Shown one piece after another: positions 30,884-42,777 of a stretch of DNA of 64,000 bases. The translations under genes and the position numbers were made by a program. The notes under the pieces are model-generated. The model saw only the letters and a program-made list of their open reading frames with translations. It searched no databases and had not been told where the DNA came from. Source of the DNA: Georgenia satyanarayanai (GTDB lineage: Bacteria > Actinomycetota > Actinomycetes > Actinomycetales > Actinomycetaceae); NCBI RefSeq assembly GCF_009193135.1, contig NZ_VUKC01000009.1, forward strand, positions 1-64,000, read 5' to 3'. The stretch's first letter is position 1, and the number at the start of each line of letters is the position of its first letter.

Positions 30884-31485
30884 AGCGCACCCTTCGTGGA
30901 GGGGATCCCCTCGACGCGCGGGTCGGGGGCGACGGCGAAGCGCAGCGCGCGCGCGACGGCCTTGAACTGGGCCTCGACGATGTGGTGCGGGTCGCGCCCG
31001 GCCAGGACGCGCACGTGCATGGCGATCGCCGCGTGGTGGGCGATCGACTCCAGGACGTGCCGCGTGAGCGAGCCGGTGAAGTGACCGCCGATGAGGTGGT
31101 ACTCCTGCCCGGCCGGCTCCCCGCTGTGGACGAGGTAGGGACGGCCGGAGACGTCGACGACGGCCTGGGCCAGCGCCTCGTCCAGCGGCACGAGTGCGTC
31201 GCCGAAGCGGGAGATGCCCCGCTTGTCCCCCAGCGCCACCCTGAGCGCCTCGCCCAGGGTGATCGCGACGTCCTCGACGGTGTGGTGGGCGTCGATGTGG
31301 GTGTCGCCCGTCGCCCGGACGGTGAGGTCGATGAGGGAGTGCTTGCCCAGCGCGGTGAGCATGTGGTCGTAGAAGGGCACCGACGTCGAGATCTCGGTGC
31401 GGCCGGTGCCGTCGAGGTCCAGCTCGACGACGACGCTCGACTCCGACGTCGTGCGCTCCAGTCGCGCGGTTCGCGTCCCAGTCAC
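30880..31485 (-). CDS. hisB: imidazoleglycerol-phosphate dehydratase
   Basis: A monofunctional, 201-residue enzyme that dehydrates imidazoleglycerol phosphate using manganese. The metal-binding histidine clusters [17 protein letters not shown] and [22 protein letters not shown] are intact. The GTG start is fixed by the GTGA overlap with hisC and gives [16 protein letters not shown], as in homologues. There is no fused phosphatase domain, so histidinol-phosphate phosphatase is supplied elsewhere. Confidence 0.97.
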   Translation of the reverse strand: MTGTRTARLERTTSESSVVVELDLDGTGRTEISTSVPFYDHMLTALGKHSLIDLTVRATGDTHIDAHHTVEDVAITLGEALRVALGDKRGISRFGDALVPLDEALAQAVVDVSGRPYLVHSGEPAGQEYHLIGGHFTGSLTRHVLESIAHHAAIAMHVRVLAGRDPHHIVEAQFKAVARALRFAVAPDPRVEGIPSTKGAL

Positions 31486-32612
31486 AGCCCGAGCACCTCC
31501 TGTAGGGCCGCCCGGAAGGCGGCCATCTCCGCAGCGGTACCGATCGATACCCGCAGCCATCCTGGCGGACCGACGACCCGGATGAGAACTCCGCGGTCCA
31601 GCAGCCCCTGCCACACCCTCTCACGGTCCTCGAGGTGGCCGAAGAGGACGAAGTTCGCGTCCGAGTCCGCGACCGTGAAGCCCCGCTCCCGCAGCCAGGT
31701 CACGGTGCGGTCCCGCTCGGCGCGCAGCTCGGCGACCTGGGCCATGAGCGCGCCGCGGTGGCGCAGCGCGGCGCGGGCGACGGCCTGGGTGACGGCGGAC
31801 AGGTGGTAGGGCAGGCGCACGACGCGCAGCACGTCGACGAGCGCGGGCGCCGCCGCGAGGTAGCCCACCCGTGCCCCCGCCATCCCGAAGGCCTTGGACA
31901 TCGTCCGGCTCACGGCCAGGTGCGGGAAGCGGTCGAGCAGGTTGAGCGCGCTCGGGGTGCCCTCGCGCCGGAACTCGGCGTAGGCCTCGTCGACGACGAC
32001 GACGCTCGCCGTCGGTGCGCCGTCGGGCCCGGCGGGCCCGGTCGTGCGGGCGGCCTCGGCGACGGCCTCGATCGTCGCGAGCGGCAGCGCGGTGCCGGTC
32101 GGGTTGTTCGGGCTGGCGAGGAGCACGACGGCGGGACGGTGCTCGGTCAGCTGGGCGACGGCGTGGTCCGGGTCGAGGGTGAAGTCCTCCTCGCGGCGAC
32201 CGGTCACCCACGCCGTCATCGTGTCGCGGGCGTACTCGGGGTACATCGAGTAGGTGGGCGCGAACGAGATCGCGGTGCGGCCCGGGCCCCCGAAGGCCTG
32301 GAGGAGGTGGAGCATGACCTCGTTGGAGCCGTTCGCGGCCCACACGTTCTCGGCACCCAGTCCGGTGACGCCGGACTCGACGTGGAGGTAGTCGGCCAGC
32401 TCGGCGCGCAGCGCGGGGAAGTCGCGGTCCGGGTAGCGGTTGAGGCCGGAGCCCACCTCCGCGACGGCGGCGGCGAGGTCGGCGACGACCTCCGCCGACG
32501 GCGGGTGGGGGTTCTCGTTGACGTTGAGGAGCACCGGGACGTCGAGCTGCGGGGCGCCGTAGGGCGTCAGGCCCGCCAGGTCCGGACGCACCGGGAGGGA
32601 GGTCGAAGGCAC
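31482..32612 (-). CDS. hisC: histidinol-phosphate aminotransferase
   Basis: PLP enzyme of 376 residues in histidine synthesis. Key features are [10 protein letters not shown] near the N terminus, [22 protein letters not shown] and the Schiff-base lysine in [14 protein letters not shown]. The start is GTG and there is no Shine-Dalgarno sequence; TAGACT lies 6 nt upstream. In many actinobacteria hisD directly precedes hisC; here hisD is about 8.8 kb upstream, beyond an iron-uptake locus and others. Confidence 0.96.
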   Translation of the reverse strand: MPSTSLPVRPDLAGLTPYGAPQLDVPVLLNVNENPHPPSAEVVADLAAAVAEVGSGLNRYPDRDFPALRAELADYLHVESGVTGLGAENVWAANGSNEVMLHLLQAFGGPGRTAISFAPTYSMYPEYARDTMTAWVTGRREEDFTLDPDHAVAQLTEHRPAVVLLASPNNPTGTALPLATIEAVAEAARTTGPAGPDGAPTASVVVVDEAYAEFRREGTPSALNLLDRFPHLAVSRTMSKAFGMAGARVGYLAAAPALVDVLRVVRLPYHLSAVTQAVARAALRHRGALMAQVAELRAERDRTVTWLRERGFTVADSDANFVLFGHLEDRERVWQGLLDRGVLIRVVGPPGWLRVSIGTAAEMAAFRAALQEVLGL

Positions 32613-32618
32613 CGCAGC

Positions 32619-32624
32619 AGTCTA
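32619..32624 (-). promoter_or_regulatory. -10-like hexamer of hisC (leaderless)
   Basis: TAGACT on the minus strand 6 nt before the hisC GTG, in the 62-nt gap after the ABC ATPase gene. It would give hisCB and downstream genes their own promoter now that hisD is distant. Confidence 0.4.
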
Positions 32625-32674
32625 CGACCCCCGCCGCCGCGGAGGCCCGGGGTCTCGCGGGCCGGGAGCCGCCG

Positions 32675-33430
32675 TCAGTAGTAGACGGCCAGCGCGCCGT
32701 GGGGTCCGTCGATGACCTGGACCGGGGTGTCGAAGACCCGGGTGAGGACCGGCTCGGTCATGATCGACTCGCAGGTGCCGAACTCGGCGACCTTCCCGTC
32801 CTTGACCGCGCAGATGTAGTCCGCGTAGTGGCTGGCGAAGTTGATGTCGTGGAGGACGACGACGATCGTGCGGCCCAGCTCGGCCGCGGCCCGGCGCAGG
32901 TGCTTCATCATCTGCACCGAGTGGCGCATGTCGAGGTTGTTGAGCGGCTCGTCGAGCAGGACGAACTCGGTGTCCTGGCACAGCACCATCGCGACGTAGG
33001 CGCGCTGGCGCTGCCCGCCGGAGAGCTGGTCGAGGTAGCGGTCCTCCAGGTCCCCGAGCTCGAGGAAGTCGATGGCCTGGCTGACGAGCTCCTCGTCGAC
33101 GGCGGTGAGGCGCCCCTTGGAGTAGGGGAAGCGGCCGAAGGCGACGAGCTGGCGCACGGTGAGGCGGGTGATGAAGTGGTTCTCCTGGCGCAGCACCGAG
33201 ACGATCTTGGCGAGGTCCTTGGAGGCGGTGCTCGTGACGTCGTACCCGGCGATCTCGATGGTCCCGGAGTCCAGCCCGAGCAGCCGCCCGATCATCGTGA
33301 GGAGCGTCGACTTGCCCGCCCCGTTGGGGCCGATGAGGGCGGTGATGCCGCCGGCGGGGATGGTGAGGTCGACGGGGCCGATGACGACCTCGCTGCTGTA
33401 GTCCTTGCGGACGTCGCTCAGGGTGATCAC
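32675..33430 (-). CDS. siderophore ABC transporter ATPase
   Basis: A 251-residue nucleotide-binding subunit of an iron-siderophore importer (FecCD/FhuC class, most like the YclP/CeuD group in my reading). Walker A GPNGAGKST (about 37-45), signature LSGGQRQR, Walker B VLLDEP and the switch LHDINFASHYAD are intact. The GTG start overlaps the stop of the second permease as GTGA. It forms an operon of binding protein, two permeases and ATPase with the three genes upstream. Confidence 0.95.
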   Translation of the reverse strand: MITLSDVRKDYSSEVVIGPVDLTIPAGGITALIGPNGAGKSTLLTMIGRLLGLDSGTIEIAGYDVTSTASKDLAKIVSVLRQENHFITRLTVRQLVAFGRFPYSKGRLTAVDEELVSQAIDFLELGDLEDRYLDQLSGGQRQRAYVAMVLCQDTEFVLLDEPLNNLDMRHSVQMMKHLRRAAAELGRTIVVVLHDINFASHYADYICAVKDGKVAEFGTCESIMTEPVLTRVFDTPVQVIDGPHGALAVYY

Positions 33431-34494
33431 AGGCGTCCCTTTCGCAGGATGACGACGAGGAAGACGGTGCCACCGACGAGCTCGATGATGATCGAGACGA
33501 CGCCCTGGGCGTAGAAGACGTGGTTCATGACGAAGTACGCACCGGCCAGGACGACGAACCCGACGAGCACGGCCACCGGGAAGACGTGGCGGTGGTCGTG
33601 GGTGTCGGCGAACTGGTAGGCGAGGGTCGCCACGAGGAAGCCGAAGAAGGTCATCGGCCCGACGAGGGCGGTCGAGACGGCCATGAGGACGGCGACGAGG
33701 AGGAGCACCTTGACGAGCTCGGCGCGGTGGCTCAGGCCCAGCGACGTCGTCGCGTCCTTGCCCAGGGCCAGCACGTTGAGCCGCCTGGCGCGCGCCCACA
33801 GGAGGCCACCGGCGACGAGGACGAGTGGGACCGCCACGGGCAGGTAGGAGGCGTCGGCCTTGGTCACCGAGCCGAACAGGCGCGCGGTGAGGACGTCGAA
33901 CTCGCTCGGGGTGAGCAGCCGCTGCATGAAGGTCGACACCGAGCCCAGGCCCCCGCCGATGACGATCCCGATGAGGAGCATCACGTGGAGGTTCCCGTGC
34001 CTGCCGGACAGCAGCCAGCCGTACAGCGCGACGGCCAGGCCCACCATGAGGCCGACCTGGAGGACGAACTGCGGCAGCCCGGTGAGCGCGACGATGCCGG
34101 CGGCGCCCAGGAAGTAGACGGCCGCCGTCTGCACCGCGACGTAGAGGGACTCGAAGCCCATGATCGACGGCGTGATGATCCGGTTGTTCGTCACCGTCTG
34201 GAAGCTCACGGTGGCGATCGCCTGGCAGAAGGCGACGATCGCCATGACGAGGACGTTCTTCAGGCGCAGCTGGGCGATGCGCCAGAAGCCGTCCGAGCCC
34301 GCCGGCATGGGGTTGTCCCACGCGACCAGCCCGGCCGCGAGCGCGAGGGCGAGGACGGCGAGGGTGACGACGACGGCCACGTACCGCCGTCGGGAGCGGG
34401 TGGTCGGCAGCGGCCCGGAGGCGCGGCGGCGCGGCGCGGCGACGGCGGGCAGCGGGGGCGTGGTCCGCGTCGCCGCGGGCAGGAGGCTAACCAC
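33427..34494 (-). CDS. siderophore ABC transporter permease 2 (FecCD family)
   Basis: A 355-residue membrane subunit with nine or ten hydrophobic helices. The conserved cytoplasmic coupling stretch with its Gly-rich turn is GKDATTSLGLSHR, followed by ALVGPMTFFGFLVATLAYQF. The GTG at 34494 overlaps the end of the first permease by 8 bp; the first 45 or so residues are a basic Pro/Arg-rich cytosolic extension, so a start further in is possible. It pairs with permease 1 to form the channel. Confidence 0.92.
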   Translation of the reverse strand: MVSLLPAATRTTPPLPAVAAPRRRASGPLPTTRSRRRYVAVVVTLAVLALALAAGLVAWDNPMPAGSDGFWRIAQLRLKNVLVMAIVAFCQAIATVSFQTVTNNRIITPSIMGFESLYVAVQTAAVYFLGAAGIVALTGLPQFVLQVGLMVGLAVALYGWLLSGRHGNLHVMLLIGIVIGGGLGSVSTFMQRLLTPSEFDVLTARLFGSVTKADASYLPVAVPLVLVAGGLLWARARRLNVLALGKDATTSLGLSHRAELVKVLLLVAVLMAVSTALVGPMTFFGFLVATLAYQFADTHDHRHVFPVAVLVGFVVLAGAYFVMNHVFYAQGVVSIIIELVGGTVFLVVILRKGRL

Positions 34495-35479
34495 GACGAC
34501 GCTGCCGGAGGATGAGGACGATGAAGACGGCGGCGCCCAGGACACCGAGGATGAGGGACACCGGCACCTCGAAGGGCATGATGATCGTCCGGCCGACGAG
34601 GTCGCAGGCGGCGACGATGCCGATGCCGAGCAGGCAGACCCACGGCAGGTTGCTGCGCAGGTCGTCCCCGCGGACGAGCGAGACGATGTTGGGGACGATG
34701 AGCCCGAGGAAGGGCAGGTTGCCGACGACGACGGTCACCACGCCCGTGGCGACGGCGATGAGGCCGGTGCCGAGGAGGATGACCCTGGTGTAGTCGAGAC
34801 CGACGTTGGTGGCGATCTCCTTGCCCAGGCCCGCGACGGTGAAGCGGTCGGCCGCGACGAACACGACGACGACCACGACGGCCACGATCCACAGCGGCTC
34901 GTACTGCCCGCGCAGGACCGAGGTGAAGCTCCCGGCGAACCAGACGCCGAGGTTCTGGAGCATGTCGGTCTGCAGCGCGATGAAGGTCGACACCGAGCCG
35001 ACGACGGCGCCGAGCATGATCCCGACGATCGGCACGATGAGCGAGGAGCGCAGCGAGACGCGGCTGAGGAAGAGGAAGAAGAGCATCGTGCCGACGAACG
35101 AGGCGACGATGGCCCCGCCCATGCGGGCGGCGATGCTCGCGCCCGGGACGAGGATGGTGACCGTGAGCAGGCCCAGGCCCGCCCACTCGGTCGTGCCCGT
35201 CGTCGTCGGCTCGACGAAGCGGTTCTGCGTGAGGAGCTGCATGACCAGGCCGGACATCGCCATCGCGGCGCCGGCGAGGACGAGGGCGATCGTCCGCGGG
35301 ACGCGCGTGATGGCGAACATCTCGGCGCCGTCGTCGGCCCCGACGACGTCGTAGACGCCGGTGAAGAGGGAGGCGACGAGGAGGGCGCCGACGACGGCGA
35401 CACCGACGAGGAGGCGCCAGTCGAGCAGGCGCCCCTCGGACCGGGTGCGGGGCCCGGCGGCAGTGGTCGTCATCGTCAT
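34487..35479 (-). CDS. siderophore ABC transporter permease 1 (FecCD family)
   Basis: A 330-residue FecCD-type permease. The loop GLGKEIATNVGLDYTRVILL and GNLPFLGLIVPNIVSLVRG are family landmarks. It follows the binding-protein gene by 18 nt and ends in a TAG that lies inside the start of permease 2. Confidence 0.94.
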   Translation of the reverse strand: MTMTTTAAGPRTRSEGRLLDWRLLVGVAVVGALLVASLFTGVYDVVGADDGAEMFAITRVPRTIALVLAGAAMAMSGLVMQLLTQNRFVEPTTTGTTEWAGLGLLTVTILVPGASIAARMGGAIVASFVGTMLFFLFLSRVSLRSSLIVPIVGIMLGAVVGSVSTFIALQTDMLQNLGVWFAGSFTSVLRGQYEPLWIVAVVVVVVFVAADRFTVAGLGKEIATNVGLDYTRVILLGTGLIAVATGVVTVVVGNLPFLGLIVPNIVSLVRGDDLRSNLPWVCLLGIGIVAACDLVGRTIIMPFEVPVSLILGVLGAAVFIVLILRQRRRG

Positions 35480-35497
35480 CCTCGTGGTGGGGCGGTG

Positions 35498-36502
35498 TCA
35501 GCGCGCGGCCTCGAAGGCGTCGGCCAGGGTGGTGAAGAACTCGGTGTAGGTCTGGATGCCCTCGTTCGTGTACGTGTCCGCGGGCATGTAGACGAGCCGG
35601 TCCTCCTGGATCGCGGTGACGCCGTTCAGCGCCTGGGAGGCCTCGAGGACCTCGGCGGCCGGCGCGTACTCCGGGTCGTCCGCGGCGACGGCCGCGTCAC
35701 GGTCCATGACGAGGATCCAGTCGGGGTTGGAGTCGGCGATGGCCTCGACGGAGATGTCGTCACCCTGGTGGTCCTCGCTCGCCTCGGGGACGTCGAGGGC
35801 CGGGGTGAGGCCCAGGACGTCGAAGACCGGCCCCAGCGTCCGGCCGTTGCCGGGGGCGGAGTAGCCGATCTCCCCGCCGGAGGTGATGACGGCCATCACG
35901 CTGTCGGTCGGGTCGTAGGCGGCGCGGGCACGCTCGATCGCGGCGTCGAGGTCGGCGTTCAGCTGCTCGGCCTCGGCCTGCTTGCCGAAGATCTCGCCCA
36001 GCACGGTGGTCTGGCGCTTGAGCTCGTCGGTGAAGGGCTCCCCGTCGCGCGGGTCGAGCTCGAGGACGACGGCCCCCGGGGCGAGCGAGACGAAGTCGTC
36101 GTGGTAGTCGGCGAAGCGCTGGCCGTTGATGATGAGGTCCGGCTCGGCGGCGACGACGGCCTCGAGGTCGGGCTCGCGGTGGTTGCCGAGGTCGACGATC
36201 GACTCGTCCTGCGTGTAGGGGATGGTGTCGGGCATGAGCGCGACGGCGGCGGCGCTCAGCTCGACGTCCCACGCGGCGAGGGTCTCGAAGGTCCGGTTGT
36301 CGGTCGCGACGACCGACCGCGGCGGCGTGGTGATCGTCTGCGTGCCGTTGTTGTCCTCGACCTCGACGGTCGTCGCGCTCTCGTCGGCGGCGTCGGCCTC
36401 GGGGGCGCCGTCGGCCTGGCCGCAGGCAGCCAGCGCCAGGGCGGCGACGGCTGCCGCCCCGGCGAGGCGCGCCGGGCGGCGAAGCGGGGAAACGATGCTC
36501 AT
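35498..36502 (-). CDS. siderophore-binding lipoprotein
   Basis: A 334-residue periplasmic-binding-protein-type receptor anchored as a lipoprotein: signal peptide with lipobox LAAC, then an acidic linker (EADAADESATTVEVED). It has the class III substrate-binding layout (ATDNRTFETLAAWDVEL, EPDLEAVVAAEPDLII, NPDWILVMDRDAAVA). The start has AAGGAC upstream. The exact siderophore cannot be read; similarity of the operon to petrobactin/catecholate systems is only suggestive. Iron-dependent repression is indicated by the iron box upstream. Confidence 0.93.
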   Translation of the reverse strand: MSIVSPLRRPARLAGAAAVAALALAACGQADGAPEADAADESATTVEVEDNNGTQTITTPPRSVVATDNRTFETLAAWDVELSAAAVALMPDTIPYTQDESIVDLGNHREPDLEAVVAAEPDLIINGQRFADYHDDFVSLAPGAVVLELDPRDGEPFTDELKRQTTVLGEIFGKQAEAEQLNADLDAAIERARAAYDPTDSVMAVITSGGEIGYSAPGNGRTLGPVFDVLGLTPALDVPEASEDHQGDDISVEAIADSNPDWILVMDRDAAVAADDPEYAPAAEVLEASQALNGVTAIQEDRLVYMPADTYTNEGIQTYTEFFTTLADAFEAAR

Positions 36503-36567
36503 GGGTGTCCTTCGCTCGTGGTCTGTGGCGGCCGGTGGCGCCGGGCCGGCCGAGGTCAATCTACTGG

Positions 36568-36586
36568 TGAGGTGAGCCTTACCTAC
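36568..36586. promoter_or_regulatory. DtxR/IdeR-type iron box
   Basis: TGAGGTGAGCCTTACCTAC matches the 19-bp DtxR/IdeR consensus TTAGGTTAGGCTAACCTAA at 14 positions, including both AGGT/ACCT arms. It lies 66 nt before the siderophore-binding protein start, just upstream of TAGATT (36564-36559), a possible -10. Iron-loaded DtxR/IdeR would be expected to repress the importer operon. Confidence 0.75.
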
Positions 36587-36705
36587 AAGCCCCTCGCCCT
36601 ATTTCGTACCGGGGTCGTTGCGTAATTCATGCCAAGGGAGGAGCGAAGTCCGCGGCGCGCTGCCGATCGGCGCGGAGTCGGACGGTTGCCGAAATCCGCC
36701 CGGTT

Positions 36706-36719
36706 GTGAGGTACCTCAC
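36706..36719. promoter_or_regulatory. perfect 14-bp palindrome upstream of recQ fusion
   Basis: GTGAGGTACCTCAC is a perfect inverted repeat without spacer in the gap between the divergent iron-uptake and RecQ genes. Such a site suits a dimeric repressor; which one is unknown. It shares the GAGGT/ACCTC arms with the iron box 120 nt away but lacks its central part. Confidence 0.35.
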
Positions 36720-36829
36720 CGCCCGTCGCGCTCCTCGCGCCGGGCGCTGAGGCGTCCCTGGGACTCGGTGCGCTCGGGCGTGGCCGCAGCTGTCGGTGGG
36801 CCGTGGGAGCGTAGGGACCGGGAGGCGAC

Positions 36830-39016
<2,187 letters not shown>

Positions 39017-39060
39017 GCGGTGCGCCACCGTACGATCGGGCGCAGCCGACCGGAGGAACC

Positions 39061-40530
39061 ATGCGCTCGTTCACCGTTGACCTCAGCGACGCCGTCGACC
39101 CCCTCGTGCTGGCCGTGGACGTCGGCTCGACGGCGAGCCGCGGCGGGCTCTACGACGCCCGCGGGCTGCCGGTCGCCGGGCTGCGGCACAAGGTGCCGCA
39201 CGCCTTCACGACGGCCACCGACGGCACCTCGGTCATCGACCCCCTCCGGGTGGTCGACGAGGTCGCCGCGATCGTCGACGCGCTCGCCCGCCCCGAGCTC
39301 GCGGGCCGCATCGCGGGGGTCGCGCTGGACACCTTCGCCTCCTCGCTCGTCGGCGTCGACGCCGCGGGCGAGCCGCTCACCCCGTGCTACACCTACGCCG
39401 ACTCCCGCTGCGGGCCCCAGGTGGCGGCGCTGCGCGCCGAGCTCGACGAGGCCGAGGTGCAGCAGCGCACGGGCACGCGCCTGCACTCGAGCTACCTGCC
39501 CGCGCGCTTGCGCTGGCTGAGGGAGACCGAGCCCCGACTGTTCGACGAGGTCGCCCGCTGGATGACCCTCGGCGAGCTCGTCGTCCTGCGCCTCACCGGG
39601 GCCACCGCCGTCGGCACGTCCGCGGCGGCCTGGTCCGGGCTCCTCGACCGCCTCACCGGCACGTGGGACCCGCGGATGCTCGCCGTCGCGGGCATCTCCA
39701 CCGAGACCCTGTCGCCCGTCCACCACCCCGACCACCCGCTCACCGGTGTGACGACGCGCTGGCCCGCGCTGGCGGGGGCGGCGTGGTTCCCGGTCGTCAC
39801 CGACGGCCTGGCCGCGAACATCGGGACGGGGGCGACCGACGCGCGCACCGTCGTCGCGTCCTTCGCGACGAGCGGCGCCGTGCGGGTGCGCGTCCCGGCC
39901 GAGGTGCCCGAGCTGCCCTCGGGCCTGTGGGCCTACCGGGTGGACGCCGAGCACGCCCTGCTCGGCGGTGCCCTCAATGACGTCGGGCGCGGCGCGAGCT
40001 GGCTGGAGGCGACGCTGCGGCTGGACGACGTCGACCTCGACGCCGTGCTCGCCGCCGACGTGGACCCGGCGACGCCGCTGGCGCTGCCCTTCCTCACCGG
40101 TGAACGCAGCACCGGGTGGGCCGCCGACGCGCGCGCCGTCGTCGCCGGCCTGTCGGCCGCCACGACGCCCGCGGCGATCGCGCGCGGCATGCTCGAGGGC
40201 GTGGCCCTCAGCTACGGCAGGGTCATCACCGAGCTCACCCGGGTGGCGCCGGTGCCCGAGCAGATCCTCGCGAGCGGCCGGATGAGCCAGGCGCTGCCCC
40301 ACCTGCTCCAGCTCCTCGCGGACGCCACCGGCGTGCCGGTGACGCCGGTGACGATCAAGCGCTCGACCCTCCACGGGACCGCGCTGCTCGCGCTGGAGAC
40401 GCTGGCGCCCGGGACGGAGCGGGCGGCGCCCACCACGGCGGCGACCGTCGAGCCGGTGGCCGCCCGCGCCGACTACTACGCCGAGCGCGCCGAGCGCTTC
40501 GCCGCGCTCTACTCCGCCGTGGTGGGCTGA
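39061..40530 (+). CDS. FGGY-family carbohydrate kinase
   Basis: A 489-residue ATP-dependent sugar kinase. The ASKHA nucleotide-binding motif LAVDVGSTASRGGLYD (17-32) opens the protein, and the second half has TSGAVRVRVPAE, LPFLTGERSTGWAADA and GRMSQALPHLLQLLADATG. Features fit gluconokinase/xylulokinase-like enzymes but the sugar cannot be assigned from sequence alone. It starts 44 nt after the RecQ fusion with GGAGGAACC upstream and is convergent with the lipoprotein gene, leaving a 4-nt gap with no terminator. Confidence 0.9.
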   Translation: MRSFTVDLSDAVDPLVLAVDVGSTASRGGLYDARGLPVAGLRHKVPHAFTTATDGTSVIDPLRVVDEVAAIVDALARPELAGRIAGVALDTFASSLVGVDAAGEPLTPCYTYADSRCGPQVAALRAELDEAEVQQRTGTRLHSSYLPARLRWLRETEPRLFDEVARWMTLGELVVLRLTGATAVGTSAAAWSGLLDRLTGTWDPRMLAVAGISTETLSPVHHPDHPLTGVTTRWPALAGAAWFPVVTDGLAANIGTGATDARTVVASFATSGAVRVRVPAEVPELPSGLWAYRVDAEHALLGGALNDVGRGASWLEATLRLDDVDLDAVLAADVDPATPLALPFLTGERSTGWAADARAVVAGLSAATTPAAIARGMLEGVALSYGRVITELTRVAPVPEQILASGRMSQALPHLLQLLADATGVPVTPVTIKRSTLHGTALLALETLAPGTERAAPTTAATVEPVAARADYYAERAERFAALYSAVVG

Positions 40531-40534
40531 CCGC

Positions 40535-41281
40535 TCACAGGTGGTAGGAGATGTCCGCGTCACCGCGCAGCTGCTCGAGGAGCGCCTGGACGGCCTCGCT
40601 CTCGTGCTCCTGCGCGAGCTGCGCCTCGATCTGCGGGCGCACCTCCTCGAACGCGGGCAGCTCGCCCTCGGCCCCGCCCTGCTCGGCGGCGGAGTCGTAG
40701 AGCTCGCGCGCGTCCTCCTCCGAGGGGGTGAACTCCCCGGCCTCGTCGGCGAAGAGCTGCTCGAGCACCGTCTGCTCCTCGATCTGGGCGACGGCCTCCT
40801 CGCGGCCCAGCCCCTGCTCCTCGAGGGCGGTGAAGAGCTCGTCGGCCGACCCGAGGCCGCTGGAGGCGGCGATCTCCTCGGCCGCGGCGTCGATCTCCTC
40901 CTGCGTGGGGGCGATCTCACGGGCCTCGGCCTCGGCCAGGAGCAGCTCGGTGTCGACCAGGCCCTCCGCGGTGCGCTGCTTGAGGGCCTCCTGGTCGACC
41001 TCCTCGCCCGTCATCTGCGACTGCATGAACGCCTGCTGGAGCTGGCCCTCGTACACCTGGGTGAACTCCTCCAGGGTGACCTCGGTGCCGTCGACCTCGG
41101 CGACGACGTCCGGCAGGCCCTCGAGGTCCGGCGCGGGAGGCGTCGGGGACTCCGGGGCCGCGCTCTCCTCAGCGGCGGGCGCGGTCGTCTCCGCGGTCTG
41201 GTCGGCGTCGTCGTCGCCCGATCCGCAGGCCGTCACGGCCAGCAGGAGGGCAGCGGTCGCCACGGCAACCTTGGTTCGCAT
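40535..41281 (-). CDS. SurA-N-domain lipoprotein
   Basis: A 248-residue predicted lipoprotein, lipobox AVTAC after a signal peptide, then an acidic Thr/Ala/Pro-rich linker. The main domain is a SurA/PrsA-type N-terminal chaperone region (VVAEVDGTEVTLEEFTQVYE, DVDTELLLAEA-type helices, EEIAPTQEEIDAAAEEIAA). No peptidyl-prolyl isomerase rotamase domain is seen, so a chaperone-only role at the membrane is likely. GAGAGGAA precedes the ATG. Its short leader follows a single 18-bp repeat unit. Confidence 0.82.
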   Translation of the reverse strand: MRTKVAVATAALLLAVTACGSGDDDADQTAETTAPAAEESAAPESPTPPAPDLEGLPDVVAEVDGTEVTLEEFTQVYEGQLQQAFMQSQMTGEEVDQEALKQRTAEGLVDTELLLAEAEAREIAPTQEEIDAAAEEIAASSGLGSADELFTALEEQGLGREEAVAQIEEQTVLEQLFADEAGEFTPSEEDARELYDSAAEQGGAEGELPAFEEVRPQIEAQLAQEHESEAVQALLEQLRGDADISYHL

Positions 41282-41383
41282 GGGGGGTTCCTCTCCGGAG
41301 ACGAGGGTCCAGCGTGCGCGCCGCACCGCCCCCCACGCAAGTGCCGCCCGCCGAGCGCCCCGGTGCCACCCGCCCGCCCGGTC

Positions 41384-41408
41384 ACCGCCGACAGCCGAGT
41401 TGCCGCCG
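41384..41408 (-). repeat. single 18-bp repeat unit
   Basis: ACAGCCGAGTTGCCGCCG with flanking ACCGCCG matches the family core as AACTCGGCTGT on the minus strand. It lies between hisD and the SurA-like gene, 33 nt past the hisD stop. Confidence 0.7.
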
Positions 41409-41441
41409 GTGCCCCACCCGGCTGCGCTCTCGGCGAACGCG

Positions 41442-42770
41442 TCAGCCGAGCCGGACGTCGACGGCGTCGGCGTGGGCGGGGAGGTCCTCGGAGACCGCCA
41501 GCGCACGCAGCGGCCCGGCGACCTTCCGCAGCGCGGCGTCGTCGTACTCGATGACCTGGACCGGCTTGAGGAAGGCCATGACGCTGAGCCCCGAGGCGAA
41601 GCGGGCCGTGCCTCCGGTCGGCAGGACGTGGTTGGACCCCGCGAGGTAGTCACCCAGCGGCACCGGGCTGTAGGGGCCGACGAAGATCGCGCCCGCGTTA
41701 CGGATCCGCTCGGCGACGGCTGCGGCGCCCGCGGTCTGGACCTCGAGGTGCTCGGCCCCGTAGGCGTCACACACCGCGATCCCGTGCTCGAGGTCCGTGA
41801 CGAGCACGGTGCCCGACTGCGGGCCGGTGAGCGCGGTGCGCACCCGCTCGGCGTGCGTCGTCGCCGCGACCTGCCGCTCGATCTCGGCGTCGACGGCGTC
41901 GGCCAGCCCCACGCTGTCGGTGACGAGGACGGAGGCGGCGGCGGGGTCGTGCTCGGCCTGGGAGATGAGGTCCGCCGCGACGAACCGCGGGTCCGCGCCC
42001 CCGTCGGCGAGGACGGCGATCTCGGTGGTGCCGGCCTCGGCGTCGATGCCCACCCGGCCCATGACGGCGCGCTTGGCGGCGGCGACGAAGATGTTTCCGG
42101 GGCCGGTGACGACGTCGACCGGCGCGCACAGCCGCGGCGCGTCGGCGGTGCCCGCCTCCCCCGCGGCACCGTGGGCGAGCATGCCCACGGCCTGGGCGCC
42201 GCCGACGGCATAGACCTCCTCGACGCCGAGCAGCGCGCAGGCCGCGAGGATCGTCGGGTGGGGCAGGCCGCCGAAGGCCCGCTGCGGCGGGCTCGCGACC
42301 GCCAGCGAGCGCACGCCGGCCACCTGCGCGGCGACGACGTTCATCACGACGCTCGAGGGGTAGACCGCCAGGCCGCCGGGCACATAGAGGCCGACCCGGC
42401 GCACCGGCACCCAGCGCTGGCGGACGTGGCCGCCGGGCAGGATCTCCGTGTCCCTCTCCGTGGGGAGCTGGGCGGTGTGACCGGCGCGGTTGTGGGCGAT
42501 CGACAGCTCCAGGGCCTCGCGCACCTGCGGGTCCAGCCCCTCGAGCGCCTCGGCCAGCGCCTCGGCCGGCACCCGCAGGTGCGCGGGCCGCACGCCGTCG
42601 AGACGCTCGGCGAGATCGCGCAGCGCGGCGCCGCCACGGGCGCGGACGTCCTCGATGATCGGGAGCACCTGGGCCATGGCGGCCTCGACGTCGAGCGTGG
42701 CGCGCGGCAACACGTCGACGAGGGCGTCGGGGGTCAGGTCGGTGGCGCGGAGGTCGATTCGCCGGAGCAT
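41442..42770 (-). CDS. hisD: histidinol dehydrogenase
   Basis: NAD- and zinc-dependent enzyme that oxidises histidinol twice to histidine. The 442 residues include [42 protein letters not shown] with metal and base residues, and [19 protein letters not shown]. The ATG is preceded at 7 nt by TACGAT and no Shine-Dalgarno sequence, suggesting a leaderless transcript. The open frame extends upstream but lacks conservation. It is not adjacent to hisC. Confidence 0.97.
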   Translation of the reverse strand: MLRRIDLRATDLTPDALVDVLPRATLDVEAAMAQVLPIIEDVRARGGAALRDLAERLDGVRPAHLRVPAEALAEALEGLDPQVREALELSIAHNRAGHTAQLPTERDTEILPGGHVRQRWVPVRRVGLYVPGGLAVYPSSVVMNVVAAQVAGVRSLAVASPPQRAFGGLPHPTILAACALLGVEEVYAVGGAQAVGMLAHGAAGEAGTADAPRLCAPVDVVTGPGNIFVAAAKRAVMGRVGIDAEAGTTEIAVLADGGADPRFVAADLISQAEHDPAAASVLVTDSVGLADAVDAEIERQVAATTHAERVRTALTGPQSGTVLVTDLEHGIAVCDAYGAEHLEVQTAGAAAVAERIRNAGAIFVGPYSPVPLGDYLAGSNHVLPTGGTARFASGLSVMAFLKPVQVIEYDDAALRKVAGPLRALAVSEDLPAHADAVDVRLG

Positions 42771-42777
42771 GTGTCCG

